Source: Flavobacterium rhamnosiphilum
GTDB lineage: Bacteria; Bacteroidota; Bacteroidia; Flavobacteriales; Flavobacteriaceae
Direction of reading: 5' to 3'
Assembly: GCF_004349195.1 (NCBI RefSeq)
Contig: NZ_SMLG01000002.1
Location: 186,001 to 250,000, forward strand
Length of the DNA: 64,000 nucleotides
Part shown: one piece after another, positions 9,194 to 16,985 of the stretch
Position numbering within the stretch: position 1 is the stretch's first letter
How the letters are laid out: every line of letters starts with the position of its first letter
Position numbers and translations under genes: made by a program
Notes under the pieces: model-generated
What the model was told of the DNA's origin: nothing
The model's database searches: none
The model's input: the letters and a program-made list of their open reading frames with translations, nothing else

Positions 9194-9201
9194 TACTTTT
9201 G
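9194..9201 (+). promoter_or_regulatory. Candidate -7 element TACTTTTG for murB
   Basis: A full match to TAnnTTTG just after the asnB stop codon. Transcription from here would begin near 9207, downstream of the alternative TTG at 9199 and about 30 nt upstream of the ATG at 9238, which supports the ATG as the true murB start. No TTG lies at the standard -33 spacing. Confidence 0.45.
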
Positions 9202-9237
9202 GTGCGGAATAAAACAATTCAAAAAGCACTTTCTTTT

Positions 9238-10251
9238 ATGGAAATAGTACCTAATTTCTCTTTAAAAAAATACAATACTTTTGGCATTGAAGCCAAAGCA
9301 AAACAGTTCGTTGCCGTTCATTCTGTGCAGGATTTGACAACTATTTTACAAGAAAATAAATCTCAGAAAAAATTTATTTTGGGTGGTGGAAGCAATATGC
9401 TTTTGACAAAAGACATTGATGCGCTTGTCATTCATATCGATTTGAAAGGCAAGAAAATTATTGAAGAAAACGATGATTTTGTCTGGGTCGAAAGTCAGGC
9501 TGGTGAAAGCTGGCATGAATTTGTGCTTTGGACCATCGACCAAAATTTTGGTGGTTTAGAAAACATGTCACTTATTCCTGGAAACGTTGGAACTACACCA
9601 GTCCAAAACATCGGAGCTTACGGAACCGAAATAAAAGACACTTTTGTTTCCTGTGAAGCAATGACGATAGAAAATCAGAAAATAAAAACGTTCACAAAGG
9701 AAGAATGTCATTTTGGATATCGAGAAAGCATTTTCAAAAACGAAGTGAAAAATCAATACATTATTACATCGGTTGTTTTTAAATTGACAAAAACGAATCA
9801 TAAAATCAACACTTCTTACGGAGACATTTCAGCTGAATTAGCCAAAAACAACATCACAAATCCTACTTTAAAGGACGTCAGTAATGCCGTAATTGCCATT
9901 CGACAAAGCAAATTACCCGATCCAAAAGAGTTAGGAAACAGCGGTAGTTTTTTTAAAAATCCAATTCTATTGAAATCGGATTTCGAAAAAATTCATCAGC
10001 AATTTCCTGAAATGAAATATTTCGACATTTCTGAAACCGAAGTAAAAGTTCCTGCTGGCTGGCTGATTGAACAGGCTGGGTTTAAAGGAAAACGTTTTGG
10101 TGATGCCGGAATCCATAAAAACCAAGCGTTGGTTTTAGTAAATTATGGTAATGCGACCGGACAGGAAATTTTGAATGTTTCAAAGGACATTCAAGAGACT
10201 ATTTTTAAAACATTTGGCATTCATATTGAGGCCGAAGTAAATGTGATTTAA
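9238..10251 (+). CDS. murB: UDP-N-acetylenolpyruvoylglucosamine reductase MurB
   Basis: FAD enzyme that reduces UDP-GlcNAc-enolpyruvate to UDP-MurNAc in peptidoglycan synthesis. The sequence opens MEIVPNFSLKKYNTFGIEAK, a typical MurB start, followed by the FAD loop GGGSNMLLT, IPGNVGTTPVQNIGAYG, YRESIFK, the catalytic Ser segment GNSGSFFKNP and the terminal Glu in IEAEVNVI. An in-frame TTG at 9199 would add 13 residues, but they are unlike the family and overlap a -7 promoter element, so I chose the ATG at 9238 (337 aa). Confidence 0.95.
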   Translation: MEIVPNFSLKKYNTFGIEAKAKQFVAVHSVQDLTTILQENKSQKKFILGGGSNMLLTKDIDALVIHIDLKGKKIIEENDDFVWVESQAGESWHEFVLWTIDQNFGGLENMSLIPGNVGTTPVQNIGAYGTEIKDTFVSCEAMTIENQKIKTFTKEECHFGYRESIFKNEVKNQYIITSVVFKLTKTNHKINTSYGDISAELAKNNITNPTLKDVSNAVIAIRQSKLPDPKELGNSGSFFKNPILLKSDFEKIHQQFPEMKYFDISETEVKVPAGWLIEQAGFKGKRFGDAGIHKNQALVLVNYGNATGQEILNVSKDIQETIFKTFGIHIEAEVNVI

Positions 10252-10340
10252 CAATAACAGATTATTAGATAGCAAACCGATTAATTCATATCTTTTAATT
10301 TTATGTTTAATTCTAAAATCAAAAACCTAAGTTATCAAAT

Positions 10341-10955
10341 ATGTATACACCCGATATTTATAAAAACGAAAACAAAGAAGAAATCAAAAAATTTCTGCAA
10401 GAGAATAGTTTTGGTATTCTAATCAATCAAACCAATGGAATATTGTGCGCAACGCATATTCCTTTGGAACTGGACACCAATAAAGAAGGCAAGGACATTT
10501 TATACGGGCACATTTCCAAAGAAAACCCACAATGGAATGGTTTCATAGACAATGACCAAGTTTTAGCGGTATTTTCAGGTCCTCACAGTTATATTTCTCC
10601 TTCTTGGTACGATCATGAAAATGTTCCAACTTGGAACTATATTGCCGTTCATGTGTACGGAAAAATCAAAATTATCGAAGGAGAAGCCGTCATTGAATCC
10701 CTAAAAAAGCTAGTTGATAAGTACGAACAAAATTCTGAAAACCCGGTTCGCATAGAAGATTTATCTAAGAAAACTATGATGCAAACTCGTGGTATTGTAG
10801 CATTTGAAATTGAAATAACTGAAATCCAAGCCACGAAAAAAATATCGCAAAACAGAGACGAAAAAAATTATCAAAACATCATTTCCGAGTTAGAAAAAGT
10901 GAACACAAATCAGTCCATTGCCATTGCAAATGAGATGAAGAAATGCCCAATATAA
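10341..10955 (+). CDS. FMN-binding PaiB-type protein
   Basis: A 204-residue protein of the PaiB/FMN-binding split-barrel family (PF04299 type). Recognisable segments are MYTPDIYKNENKEEIKKFLQ at the start, ATHIPLELD, YGHISKENPQW, the flavin-site stretch FSGPHSYISPSWYD and VPTWNYIAVHVYG. The name transcriptional regulator comes from Bacillus PaiB; many family members are flavoproteins without a DNA-binding domain, and none is visible here. It lies about 90 nt downstream of murB. Confidence 0.9.
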   Translation: MYTPDIYKNENKEEIKKFLQENSFGILINQTNGILCATHIPLELDTNKEGKDILYGHISKENPQWNGFIDNDQVLAVFSGPHSYISPSWYDHENVPTWNYIAVHVYGKIKIIEGEAVIESLKKLVDKYEQNSENPVRIEDLSKKTMMQTRGIVAFEIEITEIQATKKISQNRDEKNYQNIISELEKVNTNQSIAIANEMKKCPI

Positions 10956-11003
10956 ATTCTTTCGAAATTAACACATTGTATTTACAATTCACAATTCTAT
11001 TCA

Positions 11004-11011
11004 TACCTTTG
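11004..11011 (+). promoter_or_regulatory. Candidate -7 element TACCTTTG for the GT2/sigma pair
   Basis: A full TAnnTTTG match 30 nt before the ATG at 11041. A TTG at 10976-10978 is 25 nt upstream, slightly outside the usual 17-23 spacing. It would drive the glycosyltransferase and the overlapping sigma-factor gene. Confidence 0.5.
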
Positions 11012-11040
11012 CACTCGATTTAAAAACTCATTAAACTCCG

Positions 11041-12147
11041 ATGCTTATACTAATTCTTTACTTTTTTATTTTTATTGTTGTAGTTCAAATTTCGTATTAT
11101 CTAGGTGTTTTCGGAAAATTTTCTTTCGCCAAAGCACAGAAAATTACACCAAAAAGAATCCCGATTTCGGTGATTGTTTGTGCCAAAAACGAAGAAGAAA
11201 ATGCAGCTCATTTTATTCCTCTGCTTGCGGAACAAAACTATCCTGATTTTGAAATTGTCTTAATTGACGATGCTTCAAGTGATAACACTCTGGCTATTTT
11301 TGAAGGTTTTGAAAAGCAATATCCAAATGTTCGCTTGGTAAAAGTAGAGAACAACGAAGCCTTTTGGGGAAACAAAAAATACGCGTTGACTTTAGGAATA
11401 AAAGCTGCCAAAAAAGAGTATTTATTATTCACTGATGCTGATTGTTACCCAACTTCAAAAGATTGGATAACTGCTATGAGTTCTCAATTTACGATGCAAA
11501 AAACTATTGTTTTGGGCTATGGTAAATATGAAAAAATTCCTAATTCATTCCTGAATAAAATAATTCGTTTTGAAACTTTACTGACCGCAATTCAATATTT
11601 TTCATGGGCAAAAATTGGACATCCGTATATGGGTGTAGGAAGAAATTTAGCGTATAAAAAGGAAGAATTTTTCAATGTAAATGGTTTCATCGAGCACATG
11701 CAGGTTCGTTCTGGCGATGATGATTTATTTATAAACCAAGCAGCAAAAGCTAAAAACACAACTATTGCCTACACACTGGAAAGTTTTACGCTTTCTAAAC
11801 CAAAAACGACATACAAAGACTGGCTAATACAAAAAAGAAGGCATATTGCTACGGCAAATTATTATAAACCTCTCGATAAATTACAATTAGGAGCGTTCTA
11901 TTGTTCGCAATTACTGTTTATTTTATTGCCCATTCTGTTATTAGCTTTTCAATTTCAATGGATATTCGTTTTAAGTTTAATAGCATTACGCTATCTTGTG
12001 GCATGGGTTGTGGTAGGATTTTCAGCAGCAAAACTTAAAGAAAATGATATTAAATTCTGGTTCCCTATCGTTGAGATAGTACTTATCTTCACACAAATCA
12101 ATATCTTTATAACAAATATATTCTCAAAACCGGTACATTGGAAATAA
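11041..12147 (+). CDS. Membrane glycosyltransferase family 2
   Basis: A 368-residue processive-type GT2. There is an N-terminal membrane helix (about residues 1-23) and a GT-A catalytic domain with PISVIVCAKNEEENA, VLIDDASSDNT and the metal-binding DAD at about 132-134 (FTDADCYP). The SGDDDLFINQ region and a QKRRH motif (about 270-275) follow, with three helices near the C-terminus. It probably adds sugar to a lipid carrier or membrane acceptor; the substrate is unknown. Its last 10 nt overlap the sigma-factor gene, so translation of the two is probably coupled. Confidence 0.9.
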   Translation: MLILILYFFIFIVVVQISYYLGVFGKFSFAKAQKITPKRIPISVIVCAKNEEENAAHFIPLLAEQNYPDFEIVLIDDASSDNTLAIFEGFEKQYPNVRLVKVENNEAFWGNKKYALTLGIKAAKKEYLLFTDADCYPTSKDWITAMSSQFTMQKTIVLGYGKYEKIPNSFLNKIIRFETLLTAIQYFSWAKIGHPYMGVGRNLAYKKEEFFNVNGFIEHMQVRSGDDDLFINQAAKAKNTTIAYTLESFTLSKPKTTYKDWLIQKRRHIATANYYKPLDKLQLGAFYCSQLLFILLPILLLAFQFQWIFVLSLIALRYLVAWVVVGFSAAKLKENDIKFWFPIVEIVLIFTQINIFITNIFSKPVHWK

Positions 12148-12689
12148 ACAAACAAATAGAAAAAGCAAAACAAGGCGATCAGGTTGCCTTTACTTTTCTA
12201 TTGGATTATTATTGGAATGAAGTGTATGGTTTTATGCTGAAACGTACCGAAAACGAAACCACTGCCGAGGACATTACCATCGAAACATTCTCGAAAGCGT
12301 TCGATAAAATAGCCACTTACAACTCGGAATTCCAGTTTAACACCTGGCTTATTGCTATTGCAAAAAACGTTCATATCGATTTATTACGAAAAAAGAAATC
12401 GAGTCTTTTTGTGGAAATTACCGATGAACAAGACCAGCAAGCCTACAATATTGCCGACACTACTCCATCAGCGGAAGATGAATTGATTACCGAACAGAAC
12501 CTTTCTCGATTACTGCAATTCATTAAAGAATTGAAACCTCATTATCAGGAAGTGATTCAGTTGCGCTATTTCCAGGAAATGAGTTACCAGGAAATCGCCA
12601 ACAAAATTGACGAACCTTTGAGTAATGTGAAGATTAAATTGCTTCGCGCCAAAAAACTTCTGGCAGAAATTATTCAGAATAAAAGATAA
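12138..12689 (+). CDS. Sigma-70 family (ECF-like) RNA polymerase sigma factor
   Basis: A 183-residue sigma factor with region 2 (about residues 10-80: AFTFLLDYYWNEVYGFMLKRT, ETFSKAFDKIATYNSEFQFNTWLIAIAKNVHIDLLR) and region 4 (about 120-180: PHYQEVIQLRYFQEMSYQEIANKI, SNVKIKLLRAKKLL). The only start that keeps a full region 2 is TTG at 12138, which overlaps the end of the glycosyltransferase gene by 10 nt. The first ATG (about 12236) would delete a conserved part. No anti-sigma gene is adjacent; a TonB-type gene follows after 251 nt. Confidence 0.9.
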   Translation: MEINKQIEKAKQGDQVAFTFLLDYYWNEVYGFMLKRTENETTAEDITIETFSKAFDKIATYNSEFQFNTWLIAIAKNVHIDLLRKKKSSLFVEITDEQDQQAYNIADTTPSAEDELITEQNLSRLLQFIKELKPHYQEVIQLRYFQEMSYQEIANKIDEPLSNVKIKLLRAKKLLAEIIQNKR

Positions 12690-12726
12690 CATTTACAATT
12701 TATTATTCTTTATTTCTCATTTTAAT

Positions 12727-12759
12727 CCGTTGGTTAATCCCTACGTTTCGGGACAACGG
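12727..12759. repeat. Intergenic hairpin CCGTTG ... CAACGG
   Basis: Nested inverted repeat: CCGTTG (12727-12732) pairs with CAACGG (12754-12759) and TCCC (12738-12741) with GGGA (12750-12753), with an asymmetric internal bulge. It lies about 40 nt after the sigma-factor stop. No clean T-tract follows, so termination is possible but not secure. The rest of 12690-12940 holds no open frame I would call. Confidence 0.45.
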
Positions 12760-12940
12760 CAATTCATATTTGTTTGGTTCTAAACTAAAAAAGACTCTCC
12801 ACGCTCCTTGCTTTCCATCTCTTTCATTTATTTTAAAATAATTTCTATTTTACATACTAAAATTCCTGTTATATTCGTTATAAAATAAAAATACCTCTGC
12901 TTATGATTTAATTACTACTTAACCATTAAATCCATAAATT

Positions 12941-13762
12941 ATGTCAAAACTAAGCATTTACGAGACCGGTTGGATTAACCTTGTTTTCCAAGACCGAAAC
13001 AAAGAATATGGAGCGTATCAATTGCGCCAGGAAAGCACTAAAACATCATTAATGGCACTTTTCATGGGTGTATTATTTTTATCAGCGGCTTTAAGTATTC
13101 CTGTGATCATTAATTATTTTAATCCCGATAAAAGTATTTCGATACGTATTCCTGAGTTTACAAATACTGTCGTTCAACTTACTGACATAATACCAAATCA
13201 GGTTGAGAAAAAACAGACCCTTCCTGAAGTAAAAACCCAAAATGCAGATGTACCCATTAAAAGTGCCCAACTGGTTAATCCAATTATCGTACAGGCATCA
13301 CAAGCAAATCAGGACATTGCAAAAAACACCGAAAATGCTAACATAACAAATGCCACTACAGAAGGAACTGGAACTATAGGCATGAATCCAACTTCTACTT
13401 CGGGAACAGGAACTGAAACCGTAACGCCCGTTGATCTTGGAAATACTATTGTAAACAGCGTTGCTCTGGATAAACTTCCTGAATTCCCAGGTGGAATTAA
13501 TAAGTTCTATAATTATGTGGGTAATAATTTTGAAAAACAAGAAATAGACGGTAGCGGTTCGATTCGGGTGTATGTTTCTTTTGTAATTGAAAGAGACGGA
13601 AGCATGACTGACATTCAGGTAAAAAGAGATCCTGGTTATGGCTTGGGAAAAGAAGCCGTTCGCGTATTGAAATCCTTGAAAACAAAATGGTCTCCGGGAA
13701 TGATTGACGGAAAAGCAGTGCGAACCGCCTATAACCTTCCCATTACAGTACAAATGAATTAG
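12941..13762 (+). CDS. TonB-family energy transducer
   Basis: A 273-residue protein with a short cytoplasmic lead ending QDRNKEYGAYQLRQE, which is typical of Bacteroidetes TonB paralogues. It has one membrane helix at about 36-60, a Thr/Asn-rich periplasmic linker, and a C-terminal TonB domain (about 185-273: LPEFPGGINKFYNYVGNNF, SFVIERDGSMTDIQV, VLKSLKTKWSPGMIDGKAV). It should couple the proton motive force to outer-membrane receptors, several of which are encoded in this window. No ExbB/ExbD genes are adjacent. Confidence 0.92.
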   Translation: MSKLSIYETGWINLVFQDRNKEYGAYQLRQESTKTSLMALFMGVLFLSAALSIPVIINYFNPDKSISIRIPEFTNTVVQLTDIIPNQVEKKQTLPEVKTQNADVPIKSAQLVNPIIVQASQANQDIAKNTENANITNATTEGTGTIGMNPTSTSGTGTETVTPVDLGNTIVNSVALDKLPEFPGGINKFYNYVGNNFEKQEIDGSGSIRVYVSFVIERDGSMTDIQVKRDPGYGLGKEAVRVLKSLKTKWSPGMIDGKAVRTAYNLPITVQMN

Positions 13763-13778
13763 TTTTAAAAACAAAAAA

Positions 13779-13804
13779 GCAGAATCAAATGATTCTGCTT
13801 TTTT
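13779..13804. terminator. Bidirectional terminator between the TonB gene and the M48 gene
   Basis: GCAGAATCA (13779-13787) and TGATTCTGC (13790-13798) form a 9-bp stem with a two-base loop. The stem is flanked by A-tract on the left and T-tract on the right, so it can end the plus-strand TonB transcript and the convergent minus-strand M48 transcript. Confidence 0.85.
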
Positions 13805-13825
13805 ATGTGATTTTGAGAGAAAAAT

Positions 13826-14680
13826 TTATTTCTCCTTTTTAGTCGCAGTCTTTTTGGTCGTTGTAGTTTTAGTAGCTACCACTGCTTTTTGTTGCACATA
13901 CGGTTTGTACAATCCATCTTTTTCAGCTCTTTGTTTTGCTGATTCCGCTCTTTCTTTAGAATCAGGATGCGAGCTCATCATTCTTTCCAAAAAAGAAGCC
14001 TGAGTTCCTTCGCTCATTTTTGCCAAAATAGAAAAGGCAGATGAAACTGCATTAACATTATATCCGTTTTTTTTCATGAAATTATACGAGAACTCATCTG
14101 CTTCTGATTCTTGTTTTCGGCTGTGTTTGCTATCAATCATCACACTTCCCAATTTAGCCAGTTGACTATCCGTTACAGCAGCCACTTTATTTGATTGCGA
14201 AGCAGCTGCATCTATTAATGCTTCTTTTTTATACGCCGCTTTCATCCCATCTCGTGAATCGTGATTGGCAACATGACCTATTTCATGACCAATAACAGCC
14301 AACAATTCATTATCATCCATAATGTCCATCAATCCTGAATACACACGAACACTTCCATCTGCAGTTGCAAATGCGTTTACTTCATTTAGTTTATAGACTT
14401 TATAGTTTAATGTATATCCGTCCCCGCTTGTGTATTTCCCAAAAACTTTATTAAGACGGATGGTGTAAGGATCTTTTGGTCCCGTAACGATGTGTTCCGC
14501 ATCCATCTTATCGACAGCGGCTTTAGATAATGCAGCGGCATCAGCATCATTAAAAGTGAATCCTGTAACTCCTTTTTGAACTGCACCTAATGCTTTTTCT
14601 CCAAAATTAATTTGCGCATTGGCTTTTGAAAGACCAAACAGTACCAATAATACCCCTAATAGTATTGATTTATTTTTCAT
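13826..14680 (-). CDS. Periplasmic M48 family zinc metalloprotease
   Basis: A 284-residue exported peptidase. The signal peptide (MKNKSILLGVLLVLFGLSKANAQ) is followed by an M48 domain with the zinc motif HEIGH at residues 132-136 and the third-ligand region RKQESEADEFSYNF. The C-terminal tail is rich in Lys and Thr (ATKTTTTKKTATKKEK) and low in complexity. It resembles the BepA/LoiP-like periplasmic M48 enzymes that degrade misfolded outer-membrane proteins; that role is inferred. The gene stands alone, convergent with the TonB gene. Confidence 0.9.
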   Translation of the reverse strand: MKNKSILLGVLLVLFGLSKANAQINFGEKALGAVQKGVTGFTFNDADAAALSKAAVDKMDAEHIVTGPKDPYTIRLNKVFGKYTSGDGYTLNYKVYKLNEVNAFATADGSVRVYSGLMDIMDDNELLAVIGHEIGHVANHDSRDGMKAAYKKEALIDAAASQSNKVAAVTDSQLAKLGSVMIDSKHSRKQESEADEFSYNFMKKNGYNVNAVSSAFSILAKMSEGTQASFLERMMSSHPDSKERAESAKQRAEKDGLYKPYVQQKAVVATKTTTTKKTATKKEK

Positions 14681-14784
14681 TTTTTTTGATTTTGAGTTTC
14701 AAATATACTATTTTTTGAAGAACTGATTTAATGGAATACAACAAAAGTCAATCTTTATAATTAACCTTGTCTTTACCGCTTTCT

Positions 14785-14930
14785 AGCCCAGATAGCAGTG
14801 AAAATCCTTGTGCTTTGAAATGGTATTTTTTCTTGACCAAAAAGAGCGACCAACGGAAGCTCCTTTATGGTCTTAAAAAAAAAGCATTTCAAAGCACAAG
14901 ATTGAAACGCATAGCTGGAAATTGCTTCTA
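14785..14930. repeat. Long nested palindrome in the M48-lipA spacer
   Basis: The 342-nt spacer 14681-15022 has no gene. Its core is a nested dyad. CTTGTGCTTTGAAATG (14807-14822) is exactly matched in reverse complement at 14885-14900. Inside it, GACCAAAAAGAGC (14835-14847) pairs imperfectly with GCTCCTTTATGGTC (14859-14872). Flanking arms around CCCAGATAGCAGTG and CATAGCTGG pair weakly. Similar elements with a GATAGNAGTGAAAATCC edge are, as I recall, interspersed in Flavobacterium genomes. It could be a mobile palindromic repeat or a structured RNA. Confidence 0.6.
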
Positions 14931-14996
14931 AAAATCATTGCGATTTACGGGCTTAATTCGTCTTTGTTAATTCCTATTTCTTAAATCAACTTTCAT

Positions 14997-15004
14997 TATC
15001 TTTG
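14997..15004 (+). promoter_or_regulatory. Candidate -7 element TATCTTTG for lipA
   Basis: A full TAnnTTTG match with its last base 19 nt before the lipA ATG at 15023. This would give a short leader of roughly a dozen bases. No TTG is found at the standard upstream distance. Confidence 0.5.
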
Positions 15005-15022
15005 TGCTTTGAAAATTGATAT

Positions 15023-15892
15023 ATGGAAACTGTTTTAGAAAATACTTTACCTACAGGAAAACCGAAATGGTTGAAGGTAAAACTCCCAATAGGCCAAAAA
15101 TATACGGAGCTTCGCGGCTTAGTAGACAAATATAGTTTGAACACGATTTGTACTTCGGGAAGCTGCCCAAATATGGGGGAATGCTGGGGCGAAGGAACGG
15201 CAACATTCATGATTTTAGGAAATGTATGTACGCGATCTTGTGGTTTTTGTGGTGTAAAAACTGGAAGACCAGAAACTGTGGACTGGGATGAGCCTGAAAA
15301 AGTGGCGCGTTCTATCAAAATTATGAACATCAAACATGCCGTAATTACTAGCGTTGACAGAGATGATTTGAAAGATGGCGGATCAATTATTTGGATTGAA
15401 ACCGTAAAAGCCATTCGCAGAATGAACCCAAACACAACACTGGAAACATTGATTCCGGATTTTCAAGGTATCGAAAGGAATATTGACCGAATCGTGGAAG
15501 CGAATCCTGAAGTGGTTTCGCATAATGTGGAAACGGTTCGCAGATTGACACGTGAAGTACGAATTCAGGCAAAATACGACCGAAGTCTGGAAGTATTACG
15601 CTACTTGAAAGAAAAAGGAATTAACAGAACAAAGTCGGGAATTATGTTGGGTCTTGGCGAGCAAGAAGAGGAAGTGTATCAAACGATGCGAGATTTGCGT
15701 GAAGCCAATGTTGATATAGTAACGATAGGCCAATACTTGCAACCGAGTAAAAAACACTTGCCAGTAAAGGAATTTATAACGCCGGAACAATTTGCAAAAT
15801 ACGAGCAGTTTGGTTTAGAATTAGGTTTCCGTCATGTAGAAAGCGGACCGTTGGTTCGTTCCTCTTACAAAGCACAAAAGCATATTTTATAA
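15023..15892 (+). CDS. lipA: Lipoyl synthase
   Basis: Radical-SAM enzyme that inserts two sulfurs into protein-bound octanoyl groups to form lipoyl cofactors. The auxiliary-cluster cysteines CX4CX5C are at 43, 48 and 54 ([12 protein letters not shown]). The radical-SAM CX3CX2C is at 69, 73 and 76 (CTRSCGFC), and the C-terminal RSSYKAQ holds the Ser that ligates the auxiliary cluster. Length of 289 aa is normal. A hairpin and then gap follow within 70 nt on the same strand. Confidence 0.97.
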   Translation: METVLENTLPTGKPKWLKVKLPIGQKYTELRGLVDKYSLNTICTSGSCPNMGECWGEGTATFMILGNVCTRSCGFCGVKTGRPETVDWDEPEKVARSIKIMNIKHAVITSVDRDDLKDGGSIIWIETVKAIRRMNPNTTLETLIPDFQGIERNIDRIVEANPEVVSHNVETVRRLTREVRIQAKYDRSLEVLRYLKEKGINRTKSGIMLGLGEQEEEVYQTMRDLREANVDIVTIGQYLQPSKKHLPVKEFITPEQFAKYEQFGLELGFRHVESGPLVRSSYKAQKHIL

Positions 15893-15895
15893 ATA

Positions 15896-15955
15896 GTTTA
15901 TTTGTTTATTTGTTTAATCGGTTAACCAAATAAACGAATAAACGAATAAACGAAT
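15896..15955 (+). repeat. Octamer-built hairpin directly before the gap start codon
   Basis: The left arm is repeated GTTTATTT units (15896-15914) and the right arm repeated AATAAACG units (about 15928-15955). They pair over about 20 bp. Mismatches fall as U-G wobbles only in plus-strand RNA, which suggests the structure matters in the lipA-gap transcript. The stem ends 5 nt before the TTG start of gap, so it could block the initiation region. A similar TTTGTTTATTCGTTAATTTG tract lies at about 21003-21030. Confidence 0.6.
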
Positions 15956-15959
15956 CCAT

Positions 15960-16955
15960 TTGAAAACAAGAATTGCCATAAATGGTTTTGGAAGAATCGG
16001 CAGGAATTTATTCCGATTACTTTTGAACCATCCTTCAATAGAAGTTGTTGCCATAAATGACATTGCTGATAAAAAAACAATGGCGCATTTAGTGAAATAC
16101 GACAGTATCCATGGTGTCTTACCATTTTCGGTCAGCGATGATGAAAAAGGAATTCTGGTAGATGGAAAGCCTTTTTTGTTTTTTCACGAAAAAAGCATTT
16201 CTAACCTGGATTGGAAAAGTCTAGACATTGATTACGTAGTGGAATCAACCGGCAAGTACAAGACTTTTGAAGAACTGAATTCCCATATTATTGCCGGTGC
16301 CAAAAAAGTGATTCTTTCAGCACCATCAGAAGTTGACACTATAAAAACGGTAGTATTGGGTGTAAATGATTTTATTCTTGACGGTACAGAAACTATTATT
16401 TCGAATGCTAGTTGCACGACGAATAATGCTGCACCGATGATTAAAGTAATCAATGACCTTTGTGGTATAGAGCAAGCGTACATCACCACCATTCACTCCT
16501 ACACGACGGATCAAAGTTTACACGATCAACCTCATAAAGATTTACGTCGCGCTCGCGGGGCAAGTCAATCTATTGTACCAACAACAACTGGGGCGGCAAA
16601 AGCATTGACAAAAATATTTCCTGAGTTTGAAGGTAAAATTGGCGGTTGTGGTATACGAGTACCCGTTCCTGATGGTTCTTTGACTGATATTACTTTCAAT
16701 GTAAAACGTGCGGTCACCATAAATGAGATCAACGCTGCTTTTAAAATTGCTGCACAAACTACTTTGAAAGGTGTTTTGGATTATACCGAAGACCCGATTG
16801 TATCTGTAGATGTGATTGGCAATAAAAATTCATGTATATTTGATGCTCAACTCACTTCTGTTATTGATAAAATGGTAAAAGTGGTAGGATGGTATGACAA
16901 TGAAATTGGTTATTCCTCTAGAATAATCGATTTGATTCTTTTAACAAAAAAATAA
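15960..16955 (+). CDS. gap: Glyceraldehyde-3-phosphate dehydrogenase
   Basis: Glycolytic NAD(P)-dependent dehydrogenase. It has the Rossmann motif INGFGRIGRN at residues 7-16, the catalytic Cys152 in SNASCTTNNAAP, and the His in TTIHSYTTDQ. The C-terminal segment VVGWYDNEIGYSSRI is also canonical. The first codon is TTG at 15960: there is an in-frame stop shortly upstream and no ATG before the conserved Rossmann strand. Length of 331 aa is normal. The start lies 5 nt after a long RNA hairpin, so translation may be controlled. The final VSVDVIGNKNSCIFDAQLT region is also typical. Confidence 0.96.
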   Translation: MKTRIAINGFGRIGRNLFRLLLNHPSIEVVAINDIADKKTMAHLVKYDSIHGVLPFSVSDDEKGILVDGKPFLFFHEKSISNLDWKSLDIDYVVESTGKYKTFEELNSHIIAGAKKVILSAPSEVDTIKTVVLGVNDFILDGTETIISNASCTTNNAAPMIKVINDLCGIEQAYITTIHSYTTDQSLHDQPHKDLRRARGASQSIVPTTTGAAKALTKIFPEFEGKIGGCGIRVPVPDGSLTDITFNVKRAVTINEINAAFKIAAQTTLKGVLDYTEDPIVSVDVIGNKNSCIFDAQLTSVIDKMVKVVGWYDNEIGYSSRIIDLILLTKK

Positions 16956-16985
16956 AAATAACCCCAAGAAAAAATTCAGTTGCAA

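Noticed and set aside
9199..9237. TTG start for MurB at 9199
   Set aside because: The extra 13 residues do not resemble MurB and overlap a -7 promoter element.
13298..13774. 158-residue open frame opposite the TonB gene
   Set aside because: Composition is Ser/His/Phe-rich and lacks any motif; the TonB frame on the other strand has clear domains.
15893..15959. CRISPR-like array in the lipA-gap spacer
   Set aside because: The repeat unit is only 8 bp with no spacers; it is a hairpin built of octamers.
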